From positions 372,001 through 436,000 of the forward strand of contig CACWYV010000001.1 of the NCBI GenBank assembly GCA_902765225.1: 64,000 bases of DNA, given 5' to 3'. The position numbers and the translations under genes were made by a program. Source of the stretch: Candidatus Avelusimicrobium intestinale. GTDB taxonomy: Bacteria; Elusimicrobiota; Elusimicrobia; Elusimicrobiales; Elusimicrobiaceae. This document shows, one piece after another, positions 6,393 to 15,285 of the stretch (the first letter of the stretch is position 1; each line of letters begins with the position of its first letter). The notes beneath the pieces were generated by a model. That model saw only the letters and a program-made list of their open reading frames with translations. It had not been told where the DNA came from and made no database searches.

Positions 6393-7101
6393 GGCGAAAC
6401 TCCTGTGTAAGAGCTGTAAGTAACGTCCAAGTACGTTCAAAACCGGTATCGGCCATATGTGCCCAAAAATTTTCGTATTGGGACATATTAGTCTGTTCTT
6501 TCCCGGCTACATCGCTGATGAGCCGCATACTTAAAAACGGTACTTGATATCGGTAACAAACTTGCGCGATAGCGGCCGATTCCATATCGCACGCCAGTGC
6601 TTGCGGAAAATATTTTAAGATTTTTGCAACGGGTTCCGGACCGGAGATAAATTGGTCGCCCGTACAGATGAGTCCCATGTGCACGGCATGAGGGGTTTTG
6701 GCGCGCAGTTTTTCGGCCGCTGCCAGTAAGGTTTTGTCGGCGCGGAAGAAAGTGGGAAGTTCTTGTACTTGGCCATACTCGTTGCCGTTTCCGCACCACA
6801 CATCGTGGTAAACGTATTGCGTTCCCACGACGCTATCCAGCGTGTTTAATTGAGGGGAAAGACCGCCGGCTACTCCGGAATTAAGAATATAGTCTGGTGA
6901 AAAATTTTTAATCAGTTCCAACGTGCCCAAGGCGGCGTTTACTTTGCCGATGCCGCTTTGCGCCAAAACAATTTCGCACCCGTTGAGTTGTCCGTGGGTA
7001 AACGTAAACGGTCCGGCGTGCACCGCATGGGAGGACTGCAACCGCGCCAGCAGTTGCTTTTCCTCATTGGATAATGCACAAATAATACCTATCTTTTTCA
7101 T
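6385..7101 (-). CDS. mtnN: 5'-methylthioadenosine/S-adenosylhomocysteine nucleosidase
   Basis: MtnN (Pfs) removes adenine from methylthioadenosine and S-adenosylhomocysteine. The family signatures are GIICALSNEEKQLL at the N-terminus, GVAGGLSP, TGDQFISGPE, and the catalytic/substrate region ACDMESAAIAQVC followed by LISDVAG. I choose the ATG at 7101 (MKKIGIICAL), with GGAAGGG upstream; a TTG further upstream would add five residues. The product is 238 aa, slightly longer than E. coli MtnN. It is the first gene of a two-gene operon with luxS (8-nt overlap). Confidence 0.95.
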   Translation of the reverse strand: MKKIGIICALSNEEKQLLARLQSSHAVHAGPFTFTHGQLNGCEIVLAQSGIGKVNAALGTLELIKNFSPDYILNSGVAGGLSPQLNTLDSVVGTQYVYHDVWCGNGNEYGQVQELPTFFRADKTLLAAAEKLRAKTPHAVHMGLICTGDQFISGPEPVAKILKYFPQALACDMESAAIAQVCYRYQVPFLSMRLISDVAGKEQTNMSQYENFWAHMADTGFERTWTLLTALTQEFRHE

Positions 7102-7232
7102 GTGACCCTTCCCCAAAAGTGACCTCTCTATATTTTTGCATAAATTTTGCCGGTGTGCAAGAAAATAGTAAAATATACATAGGTTACGCGTGAAGTCACA
7201 TCACGCAATTTTACAAAACCGAGGAAGAAAAT

Positions 7233-9944
7233 ATGTTACCCAAAGCGTATGAACCGCAGGAAGTAGAGCAAAAACTAGCCGAAAAATGGCAAAACGCCAA
7301 ATTGTTCGCCGCCAAGGCCGATAAAACCAAAAAACCGTTTGTGATTGTTATTCCGCCGCCTAATATCACGGGGGCGTTACACATGGGGCATGCCTCCACG
7401 AATACGTTGCAGGATGTGCTTATCCGTGCTCACCGGATGTTCGGTGAGGATGCCTATTGGGTGCCGGGTACAGACCACGGCGGTATTGCCACACAAAACG
7501 TGATTGAAAAGAAACTGTCCAAGGAGCAACACAAATCCCGCCACGATTTGGGCCGTGAAGAATTTGTTAAAACCGTGTGGGAATGGTACAACGAGTGCGG
7601 TAACGCCATCTATACGCAATTTCGCAAAATGGGTTGGGCGTTAGACCTATCCGATATCCGTTTTACCATGGATGAAAAACGAGCCAAAGCCGTTTATGAA
7701 TGTTTTAAACAGTGGTGGGAGAAAAAATATATCTACCGCGGCAAACGCTTAATTAACTGGTGCGTGCGTTGTTCCACTGCCTTGTCCGATATTGAAGTAG
7801 AACACGAACAGCACAATGGCAAGCTCTGGCATCTGCGTTACAAAGGCGAAGACGGCTCCGACGGAATTGTGATTGCCACCACCCGCCCCGAAACGATTTA
7901 CGCGGATGCGGCCATTGCCGTTAATCCCAAAGACAAACGTTTTGAAAAAATGATTGGCCAGAAAGTGGTTATTCCGCTAGCTAACCGCGCTATTCCGATT
8001 ATTGCGGATGAAGCGGTGGAAATGGAGTTTGGTACAGGTGCGCTGAAAATCACTCCGGCACACGACGCGACCGACTACGAAGTCGGCAAACGCCACAACT
8101 TGCCCATCTTGACCGTTATCAACGACAAAGGCAAGATGATTAACTGCCCCGAAAAATACCTGGGTATGGACCGCGACCTCTGCCGCACACAAACGGTTAA
8201 GGATTTAGAAGCCGCCGGTTTGCTGGTGAAGGAAGAAAAATACAACAATGCCGTTTCCACTTGTTACCGCTGCCACAGTACTATTGAGCCGTTTATGAGT
8301 GAGCAATGGTTTGTCAAAATGGACAAACTGGCTGCTCCGGCTATTGCGGCGGCCGAGTCGGGCGAACTCGCTTTTCATCCGGCTAACTGGAAAAACCCGT
8401 TTTTAAATTGGCTTAAAAATATACAGGATTGGTGTATTTCGCGCCAAATTTGGTGGGGGCATCGTATCCCGGTGTGGTATTGCCGTTGCTGTAGCGGAAA
8501 GGGGCTTACCTTTGCTACCGACCAACAAGGCCGCGAACAGTTGACGAAAGTATCGTTTGAAGACGGGGCCCAACCGATTGTTTCTTTTGATAAACCGACC
8601 GCTTGCCCACATTGCGGCGGGCATGATTTGGTGCAAGACCCGGACGTATTAGACACGTGGTTCTCCTCTGCCCTGTGGCCGATGTCCGTTTTCGGCTGGC
8701 CGGAAAAAACGGTGGATATGGAGCATTTTTATCCCACCAGCGTGATGGTTACCGGGTATGAAATTTTGTATTTGTGGGTGGCGCGTATGGTGATGACGGG
8801 GCTTGATTTTACCGGAAAATTACCGTTTAAAGATGTATATTTGAACGGAATCGTACGTGATAAAAGCGGACAGAAAATGAGTAAGTCCAAGGGAAACGTC
8901 ATTGACCCGTTGGATATGACGGCCAAATACGGTACGGACGCGGTGCGCTTTTCGTTACTGATGCAGGCCGTTCCCAGCAAAGATATTCCGTATGCCGAAG
9001 AAAGCATCACGGGGGCACGTAATTTCTGCAACAAATTATACAATGCTTCGCGCTTTATCTTAATGAATATGGAGGGGATCCAAGGTCCCTTATCTATACC
9101 CAAACAGGTAACCGAATTGGCTGACCAATGGATCTTGGACCGTTTTGCCAACGCTATCAAAACGGCCCGCGAAGGTATTGAAAAATATAATTTAGCATTG
9201 ACAGCCAACGCATTGTATCATTTCTTATGGGGTGATTTTTGCGATTGGTACATTGAATTGGCCAAGCAACGTTTCCAAACCCAAGAAAAAGAACACGTCA
9301 TGGCCTTATGTGTACATATTTTGTATAACACGTTGAAAGCCCTTCATCCGTTGATTCCTTTTGTGACGGAAGAAATCGCCGCATCACTGCGGGATTATGT
9401 GGGAGAAACGGAAGAGTTTTTGCTCAACCAAACGTACCCGTCTTTTGAGCCGGCCCTTTGTTGTCCGCAAGCGGTAGCCAAGATGGATATTATTCAAGGG
9501 GTTACCCGGATGATACGCACAATCCGCTCGCAATTCAATGTACCGCCGGGATTAAAAATCTCTGTGGTGGTTACTGCCCAAAACGAGGCCGATTTGGCGG
9601 TCGTGCGCGAATATGCCTCGTATATTGAGTTAATGGCCAAAGTAGATAATTTAACCGTGGAAGTCCATGCGGCTAAACCGCACCAAACGGCGACGGCCGT
9701 GTTTGAAAATATAACGGTGTATGTGCCGTTAACGGGGCTGATTGACTTTGACAAGGAGCGCAAACGGCTGGACAAAGAGTTGGCACAGGCAAAAGCCAAT
9801 ATTGCGTCACGGCAGGCGCGTTTATCGCAAGAGAATTTCCTCAAGCATGCGCCCGCAGAACAGATTGAAAAAACAAAAGAAGAATTAGCCGCTGCGCAGT
9901 CTGCGTTAGCGCAGGTAACGGCTTCATTGGAGGACTTAAACTAA
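7233..9944 (+). CDS. valS: Valyl-tRNA synthetase
   Basis: A 903-aa class I aminoacyl-tRNA synthetase charging tRNA-Val. Visible signatures are the HIGH motif in PPNITGALHMGHA, the editing domain (about residues 190-340, with TTRPETIYAD), the tryptophan-rich block WCISRQIWWGHRIPVWYC, the KMSKS motif in GQKMSKSKGNV, the anticodon-binding domain, and a C-terminal coiled coil (DKERKRLDKELAQAKANI onward), as in typical bacterial ValS. GAGGAAG lies upstream of the ATG. The stop overlaps the start of the next gene (TAATG), so the peptidase-like gene is probably cotranscribed. A tRNA-Val gene is elsewhere in the window but not linked. Confidence 0.98.
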   Translation: MLPKAYEPQEVEQKLAEKWQNAKLFAAKADKTKKPFVIVIPPPNITGALHMGHASTNTLQDVLIRAHRMFGEDAYWVPGTDHGGIATQNVIEKKLSKEQHKSRHDLGREEFVKTVWEWYNECGNAIYTQFRKMGWALDLSDIRFTMDEKRAKAVYECFKQWWEKKYIYRGKRLINWCVRCSTALSDIEVEHEQHNGKLWHLRYKGEDGSDGIVIATTRPETIYADAAIAVNPKDKRFEKMIGQKVVIPLANRAIPIIADEAVEMEFGTGALKITPAHDATDYEVGKRHNLPILTVINDKGKMINCPEKYLGMDRDLCRTQTVKDLEAAGLLVKEEKYNNAVSTCYRCHSTIEPFMSEQWFVKMDKLAAPAIAAAESGELAFHPANWKNPFLNWLKNIQDWCISRQIWWGHRIPVWYCRCCSGKGLTFATDQQGREQLTKVSFEDGAQPIVSFDKPTACPHCGGHDLVQDPDVLDTWFSSALWPMSVFGWPEKTVDMEHFYPTSVMVTGYEILYLWVARMVMTGLDFTGKLPFKDVYLNGIVRDKSGQKMSKSKGNVIDPLDMTAKYGTDAVRFSLLMQAVPSKDIPYAEESITGARNFCNKLYNASRFILMNMEGIQGPLSIPKQVTELADQWILDRFANAIKTAREGIEKYNLALTANALYHFLWGDFCDWYIELAKQRFQTQEKEHVMALCVHILYNTLKALHPLIPFVTEEIAASLRDYVGETEEFLLNQTYPSFEPALCCPQAVAKMDIIQGVTRMIRTIRSQFNVPPGLKISVVVTAQNEADLAVVREYASYIELMAKVDNLTVEVHAAKPHQTATAVFENITVYVPLTGLIDFDKERKRLDKELAQAKANIASRQARLSQENFLKHAPAEQIEKTKEELAAAQSALAQVTASLEDLN

Positions 9945-11281
9945 TGTATCGTACTTCTATCAAATTGATTGCTTTATGGGTGGGGTTATTACTCCCCGTA
10001 GGGGCATTTGCCGTGCCGGAAGATTGGAAGGCGCTTACGCTTTACGAAAAAGCCCCCGTAAAAAAACAATTAACCAATCGCTTAACGGATTATGTTAAGT
10101 TTGACACCGCGGCCAAGTTCTCTTCTTCTGTGCCCAGTACACCGGGACAATTGAAATTTGCCAAGGCCTTGGCAAAAGAATTAAAAAAGAACGGGGCTGC
10201 GCGTGTACGGGTGGATAAATCCGCCGTTGTGACGGCAGAAATACCCGCTAATTCGGATAAGCCTATTCCCGTTATTGCCCTTCTGGCGCGCTTGGACACG
10301 GTACCTGGGATTTCGGGACAGGAAGTCCGTCCGCAAGTACACAACGGATACAAGGGCGGGGATATTGTCGTTTCGGCAGATAAAAAACTATCGCTTACTA
10401 CGCAGAATTCTCCGCAATTGTTGCGTGCCCACGGTCACGATATTATTACCGCTTCCGGCGATACGTTGCTAGGAGCCGATGCTAAAGCCGGGGCCGCTGT
10501 TTTACTGACTGCCGTACAATATTTTTACGATCATCCGCAGTTGCCGCACGGAACAATTAAGTTGGTTTTTGTGCCGGACGGAACCACCGGTATCGGTGTG
10601 AATCAATTAGACATAACGTCGTTGGGGGCAGATTACGCCTATACGTTAGACGCGGCGGACATGGGGCAACTGGTGGACGAAACTTTTTCCGCCAAACATT
10701 TTACGGCGGTGTTTGAAGGGAGCCGAACGGAAGATATCGGTTATGCCATGAATACTTCGTTTGCGGATAATATTTTAATGGCGTCCGATTTTCATACATT
10801 GCTGCCCCGGCACAAACGGCCGGAAACGACGGCAGATAAGCGCGGATTTATTTGGGTGAACGGTATTACTACCCAAGGTAACCGCAGCGAAGTAACGGGG
10901 CTGATTCGGGCTTTTTCCGACGAAGAAATGCATACTTTAACGCAAGAAGTTTCGCAGGCCTTCCAGACCGTAAAAGCCATGAATTATAAAGGAAAGAATT
11001 TTTCGCTTACCTTCGCAGACGAAGGAAAGAATATGCAAGCGGCGTTGCCGGAAGTGTCGTTGCGGGCTGCGCAAGCGGCTATGGAGGCCGAAGAGATTTC
11101 ACCGAACCGTACGGCTTTACGCACCCTGACAATGGGGGCTCGCCTGGCCGAACGGGGCTTGCCGGCACCGGGTCTATTTACGGGGTATTACCACGCGGGC
11201 ACGGTGTTGGAGTATGCGGATGTGGACGTAATGGAAGCCGCTTTCCGCACGGTAATGCGGTTGACAACATCGGGTATGTAA
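9944..11281 (+). CDS. Exported M20/PepT-like protein, probably inactive
   Basis: This 445-aa protein has a signal peptide (about residues 1-23, ending VGAFA) and aligns along its length with peptidase T of family M20, including its own neighbour at 11458. Key metal and catalytic positions are changed: the first ligand motif is ARLDT (neighbour AHYDV, so His to Arg), the bridging Asp of SADDKSG is Ala here (GADAKAG), and the acidic pair of PNEDVG is PDGTTGIG. The dimer-domain GKGGH is SRTEDIG. Asp in TLDAAD and a C-terminal His (YYHAG) remain. I infer loss of peptidase activity, perhaps leaving a binding or partner role. It is translationally coupled to valS. Confidence 0.85.
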   Translation: MYRTSIKLIALWVGLLLPVGAFAVPEDWKALTLYEKAPVKKQLTNRLTDYVKFDTAAKFSSSVPSTPGQLKFAKALAKELKKNGAARVRVDKSAVVTAEIPANSDKPIPVIALLARLDTVPGISGQEVRPQVHNGYKGGDIVVSADKKLSLTTQNSPQLLRAHGHDIITASGDTLLGADAKAGAAVLLTAVQYFYDHPQLPHGTIKLVFVPDGTTGIGVNQLDITSLGADYAYTLDAADMGQLVDETFSAKHFTAVFEGSRTEDIGYAMNTSFADNILMASDFHTLLPRHKRPETTADKRGFIWVNGITTQGNRSEVTGLIRAFSDEEMHTLTQEVSQAFQTVKAMNYKGKNFSLTFADEGKNMQAALPEVSLRAAQAAMEAEEISPNRTALRTLTMGARLAERGLPAPGLFTGYYHAGTVLEYADVDVMEAAFRTVMRLTTSGM

Positions 11282-11356
11282 ATGCTTCTCTGCGCCTAAT
11301 CTAATAGTTTATGGAGAAGCGTGCCGTCCGGTTTCCGTCGGATGGCGTTGGGGTAA

Positions 11357-11385
11357 AAAAGGCCTAGATGAAAAGTAGGTCTTTT
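11357..11385 (+). terminator. Terminator-like hairpin between the two PepT-like genes
   Basis: AAAAGGCCTA and TAGGTCTTTT pair over 10 bp (one G-T pair) around a 9-nt loop. It lies 76 nt after the first PepT-like gene; its T-tract is inside the stem, so termination strength is uncertain. Confidence 0.5.
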
Positions 11386-11457
11386 GGCCCTTGCGGCGCA
11401 GCGCATAGATTACTACAATAAAAGCGTGTTGTGTATCTAAATGTGAAGGAGAACAGA

Positions 11458-12909
11458 ATGAAAAAACGAATTGTTTTGCTAATAACCTTGCTGTCAGTGG
11501 GGTTATTCCCGGGGGTTGTTTCGGCTGCTTCCCATACCGATTCTTTATCTTATGCAATTGAACGGGCTGTCGCCGCGGCCCAATTATCCGGGACCAGAAA
11601 GATTGGTCCTAGTAATGAAAAACTGGCCAAACAGTACCGTTCGGCTTTGTTGCAACGCTTTCTAAAGTACATCAAACAGGATAGTCAAAGCCAGTATGAT
11701 AAGGACATCACGCCGGGCCAGATAGAAATGGCCAATCAATTGCTTCAGGAAATTAGGACCATGAGATTGCCGGAAGGCAGTGAGGTATATAAATCGGAAC
11801 ATCACTACGTTTTTGTGAATATCCCCTCTAACTTGTCCCGGCCGGTGCCGATACTCGGTTTCAGTGCGCACTATGACGTTACCCCGGATACCAAAGCCAC
11901 AGACATTAAGCCGCAGGTAATTACCAATTATCAGGGCGGGCCGATTGTACTGCCGCAACCGTATAAAGGAGAAAAGCAAGTAATTGATCCGGAAACTTTG
12001 GAAGGGGCCTATTTGAAAACCCAAATTGGCAAAACGATTGTAACGTCCGACGGCTCTACCTTGCTTAGCGCAGATGATAAATCCGGCGTGGCGATTTTGA
12101 TGACGATGTTGCAAACGCTGGCCGAAAATCCCACCAAACCACACGGGCAAATTCAAATCATTTTGGCCCCGAACGAAGACGTCGGTCGGGCTGCCGAATA
12201 TGTGGACGAAACCCCGTACCGCCCGGAAATCGCCTACGACTTTGACGGCGAAACCGGCGGGGAAGTTATGATAGCCAACTTTAATGCGTATCAGTATTTC
12301 TGCACATTCATTGGAAAAGGCGGCCACCAGATGTACGCTGCGACCAACGGATACCGCAACGTAGAATATCCCATGTCTTTATTTATTGAAAGAGTATGTT
12401 CCATTGATCCGAAAAATCCGCTGCCGTTACCGAACTACACTTCGGAAAAGGGTTACGTGGAACCTCACCATGCTGTTTATGATGAAGAGGGTAACTATTA
12501 CAAAAAGACGGAAGATTTCCGCCTGCGCAGTTTCAGCGAAGCGGAACTCCAAGCGTGGGTGAAAATGGCTGACAAAACAGCGCAGGAAATTGCTGAAATG
12601 TGCGGTGTAAAAGCCGAGACTAAGTTGGTCTGCAACTACCGCAACGTAGCCGAAGTAGCCCATCCCAAAACACAAGAAGTTATCCGGGCGGCGTTTGCCC
12701 GCGCGGGTGTGCCGATAAACGAAGTCACGGTGCGTGCCGGTACAACGGCTTCTATGTTTGTAACCAAAGGATTGGTAGGTGCTTATACGATTTTTACGGG
12801 TCAGAATAATCCGCACGCGCCGACGGAATGGCTCAGTGAAGACGATATGTTCAAAGGTTATATAGTTGGGTTGAATATTATTGACGAAGTAGTTAAGTTA
12901 GGTAAGTAA
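11458..12909 (+). CDS. Exported peptidase T-like tripeptidase (M20B)
   Basis: This 483-aa zinc aminopeptidase is related to PepT, which releases the N-terminal residue of tripeptides. The start at 11458 has a good AAGGAG site and gives a signal peptide (MKKRIVLLITLLSVG...VVSA), unusual because PepT is normally cytoplasmic. Metal and catalytic motifs are intact: SAHYDVTPD, SADDKSGVA, PNEDVG, the aspartate in DFDGET, GKGGHQM in the dimerisation domain and NNPHAPTEW near the C-terminus. Only 8 nt separate it from rdgB. The preceding gene is a degenerate paralogue. The likely role is processing of peptides in the envelope, which fits a peptide-fermenting gut organism. Confidence 0.9.
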   Translation: MKKRIVLLITLLSVGLFPGVVSAASHTDSLSYAIERAVAAAQLSGTRKIGPSNEKLAKQYRSALLQRFLKYIKQDSQSQYDKDITPGQIEMANQLLQEIRTMRLPEGSEVYKSEHHYVFVNIPSNLSRPVPILGFSAHYDVTPDTKATDIKPQVITNYQGGPIVLPQPYKGEKQVIDPETLEGAYLKTQIGKTIVTSDGSTLLSADDKSGVAILMTMLQTLAENPTKPHGQIQIILAPNEDVGRAAEYVDETPYRPEIAYDFDGETGGEVMIANFNAYQYFCTFIGKGGHQMYAATNGYRNVEYPMSLFIERVCSIDPKNPLPLPNYTSEKGYVEPHHAVYDEEGNYYKKTEDFRLRSFSEAELQAWVKMADKTAQEIAEMCGVKAETKLVCNYRNVAEVAHPKTQEVIRAAFARAGVPINEVTVRAGTTASMFVTKGLVGAYTIFTGQNNPHAPTEWLSEDDMFKGYIVGLNIIDEVVKLGK

Positions 12910-12917
12910 GTTTAGGT

Positions 12918-13526
12918 ATGAAGATTTTAATTGCAACGGGGAATCCGCATAAATTACGCGAATTAACGGCTATCTTGCCGGACAAACTGCGCGCGGGTAC
13001 CCCGTTGCAATATGTAAGTCTTGCCGATTTTCCCCAGTTGCATCTTCCGCCCGAAACGGGAAAGACGTTGGAAGAAAATGCCGCTTTAAAAGCCTGTTAT
13101 GCCGCCAAGCAGACGGGCTTGATAACGGTGTCCGACGATACGGGGTTGGAAGTAGAGGCCTTGAACGGTGCCCCCGGCGTGCATACTGCCCGTTATGCCG
13201 GTGAAGATGTGGACGCGGACGAAAATAACCGTAAACTGTTACATGCGTTGGAAGGCAAGTTATTACCGCAACGCAAGGCCCGTTTTCGTACCGTGGCCTG
13301 TTTGGTAACTCCGCAAGGAGAAGTGCGCACCTTTGAAGGTGTTTTGGACGGATACATTGGTTTTGGTTACCGCGGAACGAACGGTTTTGGCTATGATCCG
13401 CTGTTCTTGATAGCCGGTACCACAAAAGCCCTGGCCGAACTAACCGAAGCGCAAAAGAATAAAATCAGCCACCGCGGCCAAGCATTCAAAAAACTGGCTA
13501 CCCAACTGGCCGCCGTCTTCCCTTAG
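12918..13526 (+). CDS. rdgB: RdgB/HAM1 non-canonical purine NTP pyrophosphatase
   Basis: This enzyme hydrolyses dITP, dXTP and ITP to monophosphates, keeping deaminated purines out of nucleic acids. Family motifs are the N-terminal ATGNPHKLRELTAIL, SDDTGLEVEALNGAPGVHTARYAG, the glycine-rich GYRGTNGFGYDPLF and the closing ISHRGQAFKKL. Its 202-aa length is normal. The gene begins 8 nt after the peptidase stop and is probably the last gene of that transcript. The next gene is convergent, with 32 nt between the two stops. Confidence 0.95.
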   Translation: MKILIATGNPHKLRELTAILPDKLRAGTPLQYVSLADFPQLHLPPETGKTLEENAALKACYAAKQTGLITVSDDTGLEVEALNGAPGVHTARYAGEDVDADENNRKLLHALEGKLLPQRKARFRTVACLVTPQGEVRTFEGVLDGYIGFGYRGTNGFGYDPLFLIAGTTKALAELTEAQKNKISHRGQAFKKLATQLAAVFP

Positions 13527-13558
13527 TTGAAGTTACAACTATCAAATTTGCGGGCGTA

Positions 13559-14548
13559 TTATTCAAATACCATTTTCTCGTAAATATCGGCCGGATCTTG
13601 CGGCGAAGAGGGGCGTTTGCGCCATAATTTAAAATAGAAAACTTGTTTTTGCCGTGCTTGGAAATTTTCATTGAAATTCAGCTCCGGCTGATTGGGGGAA
13701 CCGTTGTTGCACCCGCCCGGCACCCGGCATCTTCCGCCGGTATGAAAGAAATCTTGGAATTTGTGGACACGGTTGGTAATATTTACCGCTTGAGCAAATT
13801 TGGCCTGCGTGCGTGAGCGGGATAAGTCCAAATATGCGTAATCATACCCCAAATCCCGCGCATTTTTCCCGTTGAAAAAGAAGAACTCCGCAGAGGATTT
13901 GCTGAAAAAAGACGGTTTAGGATAGATAACGGTGATTTCTTTATCATCGGCGTCGTAATAAATTTTTTTAGGAATGTAATTGGCGGCCGGTGAAGTGCAA
14001 AAAGATTTATTTAGTAAGTGGGCGTCTTCCGGGTCCAATACAAGCAAATTGGACTCCAATCCAATAAGTATAGCCGGGTTATTGATAAACCGGGTTTCTT
14101 CGGAAGGGCCTTGCGTGGGGAAAGGCTCATCGCGAAGGTAGCAAAAGGTCACGGCAATCCACGGTTTGCGGTCTTCTATTTGCCCGTACACTTCCGCGGA
14201 AGGCGTATAACCCGGAATATGGAAAATGGATTCTTGCACAAACAGTTTACGAAGTTCAAAAATTTCTTTGCGGGTTTTTCCGCTTAGCGAGATTAATGGG
14301 TTGATCTCTACCGGGCCCGACGTAGAGGACAGCGTAACTTGGGGGCGTCTAGGGGCCAGTTGTTTTTTAGGAGAAGAGGGACGTTGCGCAGAGGGCTGTT
14401 GGGCGGCTCGCTCATTTTTCCAGGTTTCCCAGGCTTGCCGCGGGTGAAACGGCCCGCCGGGGGCGTTGTCCCACGTTACTTTAATAATTGCCACCCCGGC
14501 TATGGCCAGGCACAACAACATGATGAAATTGTTTTTAAAATTATTCAT
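13559..14548 (-). CDS. Hypothetical protein with N-terminal membrane anchor
   Basis: Not a family I recognise. From the ATG at 14548 the product is 329 aa: a short N-terminus, one membrane helix (FIMLLCLAIAGVAIIKV), a basic Pro/Gln/Ser linker to about residue 70, then about 250 residues presumably in the periplasm, including FTCxL-like beta-rich sequence, a CRVPGGC cysteine pair and a basic C-terminus. I prefer this start because it lies 4 nt after the stop of the upstream flavoprotein gene, suggesting coupling; an upstream GTG/ATG in frame would add 19 residues overlapping that gene. Length and layout resemble the other envelope proteins of unknown role in this window. Confidence 0.7.
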   Translation of the reverse strand: MNNFKNNFIMLLCLAIAGVAIIKVTWDNAPGGPFHPRQAWETWKNERAAQQPSAQRPSSPKKQLAPRRPQVTLSSTSGPVEINPLISLSGKTRKEIFELRKLFVQESIFHIPGYTPSAEVYGQIEDRKPWIAVTFCYLRDEPFPTQGPSEETRFINNPAILIGLESNLLVLDPEDAHLLNKSFCTSPAANYIPKKIYYDADDKEITVIYPKPSFFSKSSAEFFFFNGKNARDLGYDYAYLDLSRSRTQAKFAQAVNITNRVHKFQDFFHTGGRCRVPGGCNNGSPNQPELNFNENFQARQKQVFYFKLWRKRPSSPQDPADIYEKMVFE

Positions 14549-14552
14549 GGGG

Positions 14553-15089
14553 TTAGCAATTCTTGCCCGCCAGATAGGCCTCTTTAAAGGCAGGGGTTTC
14601 CACAATTTCGCCTTTTTGCCAAGCTCCTACGCCGTAAATAATACCTTTTTCGTGGGCGTCTTCCAGGCAATCTTCGGTAAATCCGCGTAAGGATTCCACG
14701 GTGCGTTTGAGGTTTTCGCGGTCCTTATCTGCGGCGGTTAAAATGAAATAAAAATCTTTATTAACCAGTTCTGTGTAGCGGGGAACGGTACGGTCAATGA
14801 AAGTTTTTAATTGGCCGCTCATGGAATAAAAATAGACCGGCGTTGCCAACACAATTACATCCGCTATGACTAATTTGTCCAATAGGGGGGCCATTCCGTC
14901 TTGCTGGACGCAAGCGTGATTGGGGTAACATCCGCCACACCCCAGACAATAGTTGATTTTTTGATTTTGCAGATAAACGATTTCCACCGTATGGCCGGCC
15001 TCGCGTGCGCCTTTGGCAAATTGGTCGCACAACAAGTCGCAATTTCCCCCGCGGCGCGGACTGGCAGAAACAATAAGAACATTTTTCAT
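14553..15089 (-). CDS. Flavodoxin-family NAD(P)H-dependent oxidoreductase
   Basis: A 178-aa flavodoxin-like protein of the NADPH-dependent FMN reductase / iron-sulfur flavoprotein group. The phosphate-binding loop SASPRRGGNCDLL binds FMN, and CLGCGGCYPNHAC carries closely spaced cysteines typical of this group, which in some members bind a 4Fe-4S cluster. The flavin-contact segment is ATPVYFYSMSGQLKTFIDR. These are cytoplasmic redox enzymes; substrate is unknown. It is the first gene of a two-gene unit with the membrane-anchored protein downstream. Confidence 0.9.
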   Translation of the reverse strand: MKNVLIVSASPRRGGNCDLLCDQFAKGAREAGHTVEIVYLQNQKINYCLGCGGCYPNHACVQQDGMAPLLDKLVIADVIVLATPVYFYSMSGQLKTFIDRTVPRYTELVNKDFYFILTAADKDRENLKRTVESLRGFTEDCLEDAHEKGIIYGVGAWQKGEIVETPAFKEAYLAGKNC

Positions 15090-15285
15090 GATTTCATTTT
15101 CTCCTACAGAATAGACTTACGCGTGCGGATTTTATTTGACCGTTGTGGTTAGTTTTCTTTCCGCGCGTGCGTTTGTGACCATAAATGGACCTATCTTTTA
15201 CATTGTAGAATTGCGGGCGGTTGTAAGTCAAGCCAGGGCGTGAGCCGGTTGCCCTTTTCGGCGGGGAATAAAGTAGAATATAATT

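Noticed and set aside
8729-9208. 159-codon open frame opposite valS
   Set aside because: Antisense shadow of a highly conserved synthetase; no motif and no ribosome binding site.
11662-12327. 221-codon open frame opposite the PepT-like gene
   Set aside because: Shadow of an intact peptidase with all motifs on the other strand.
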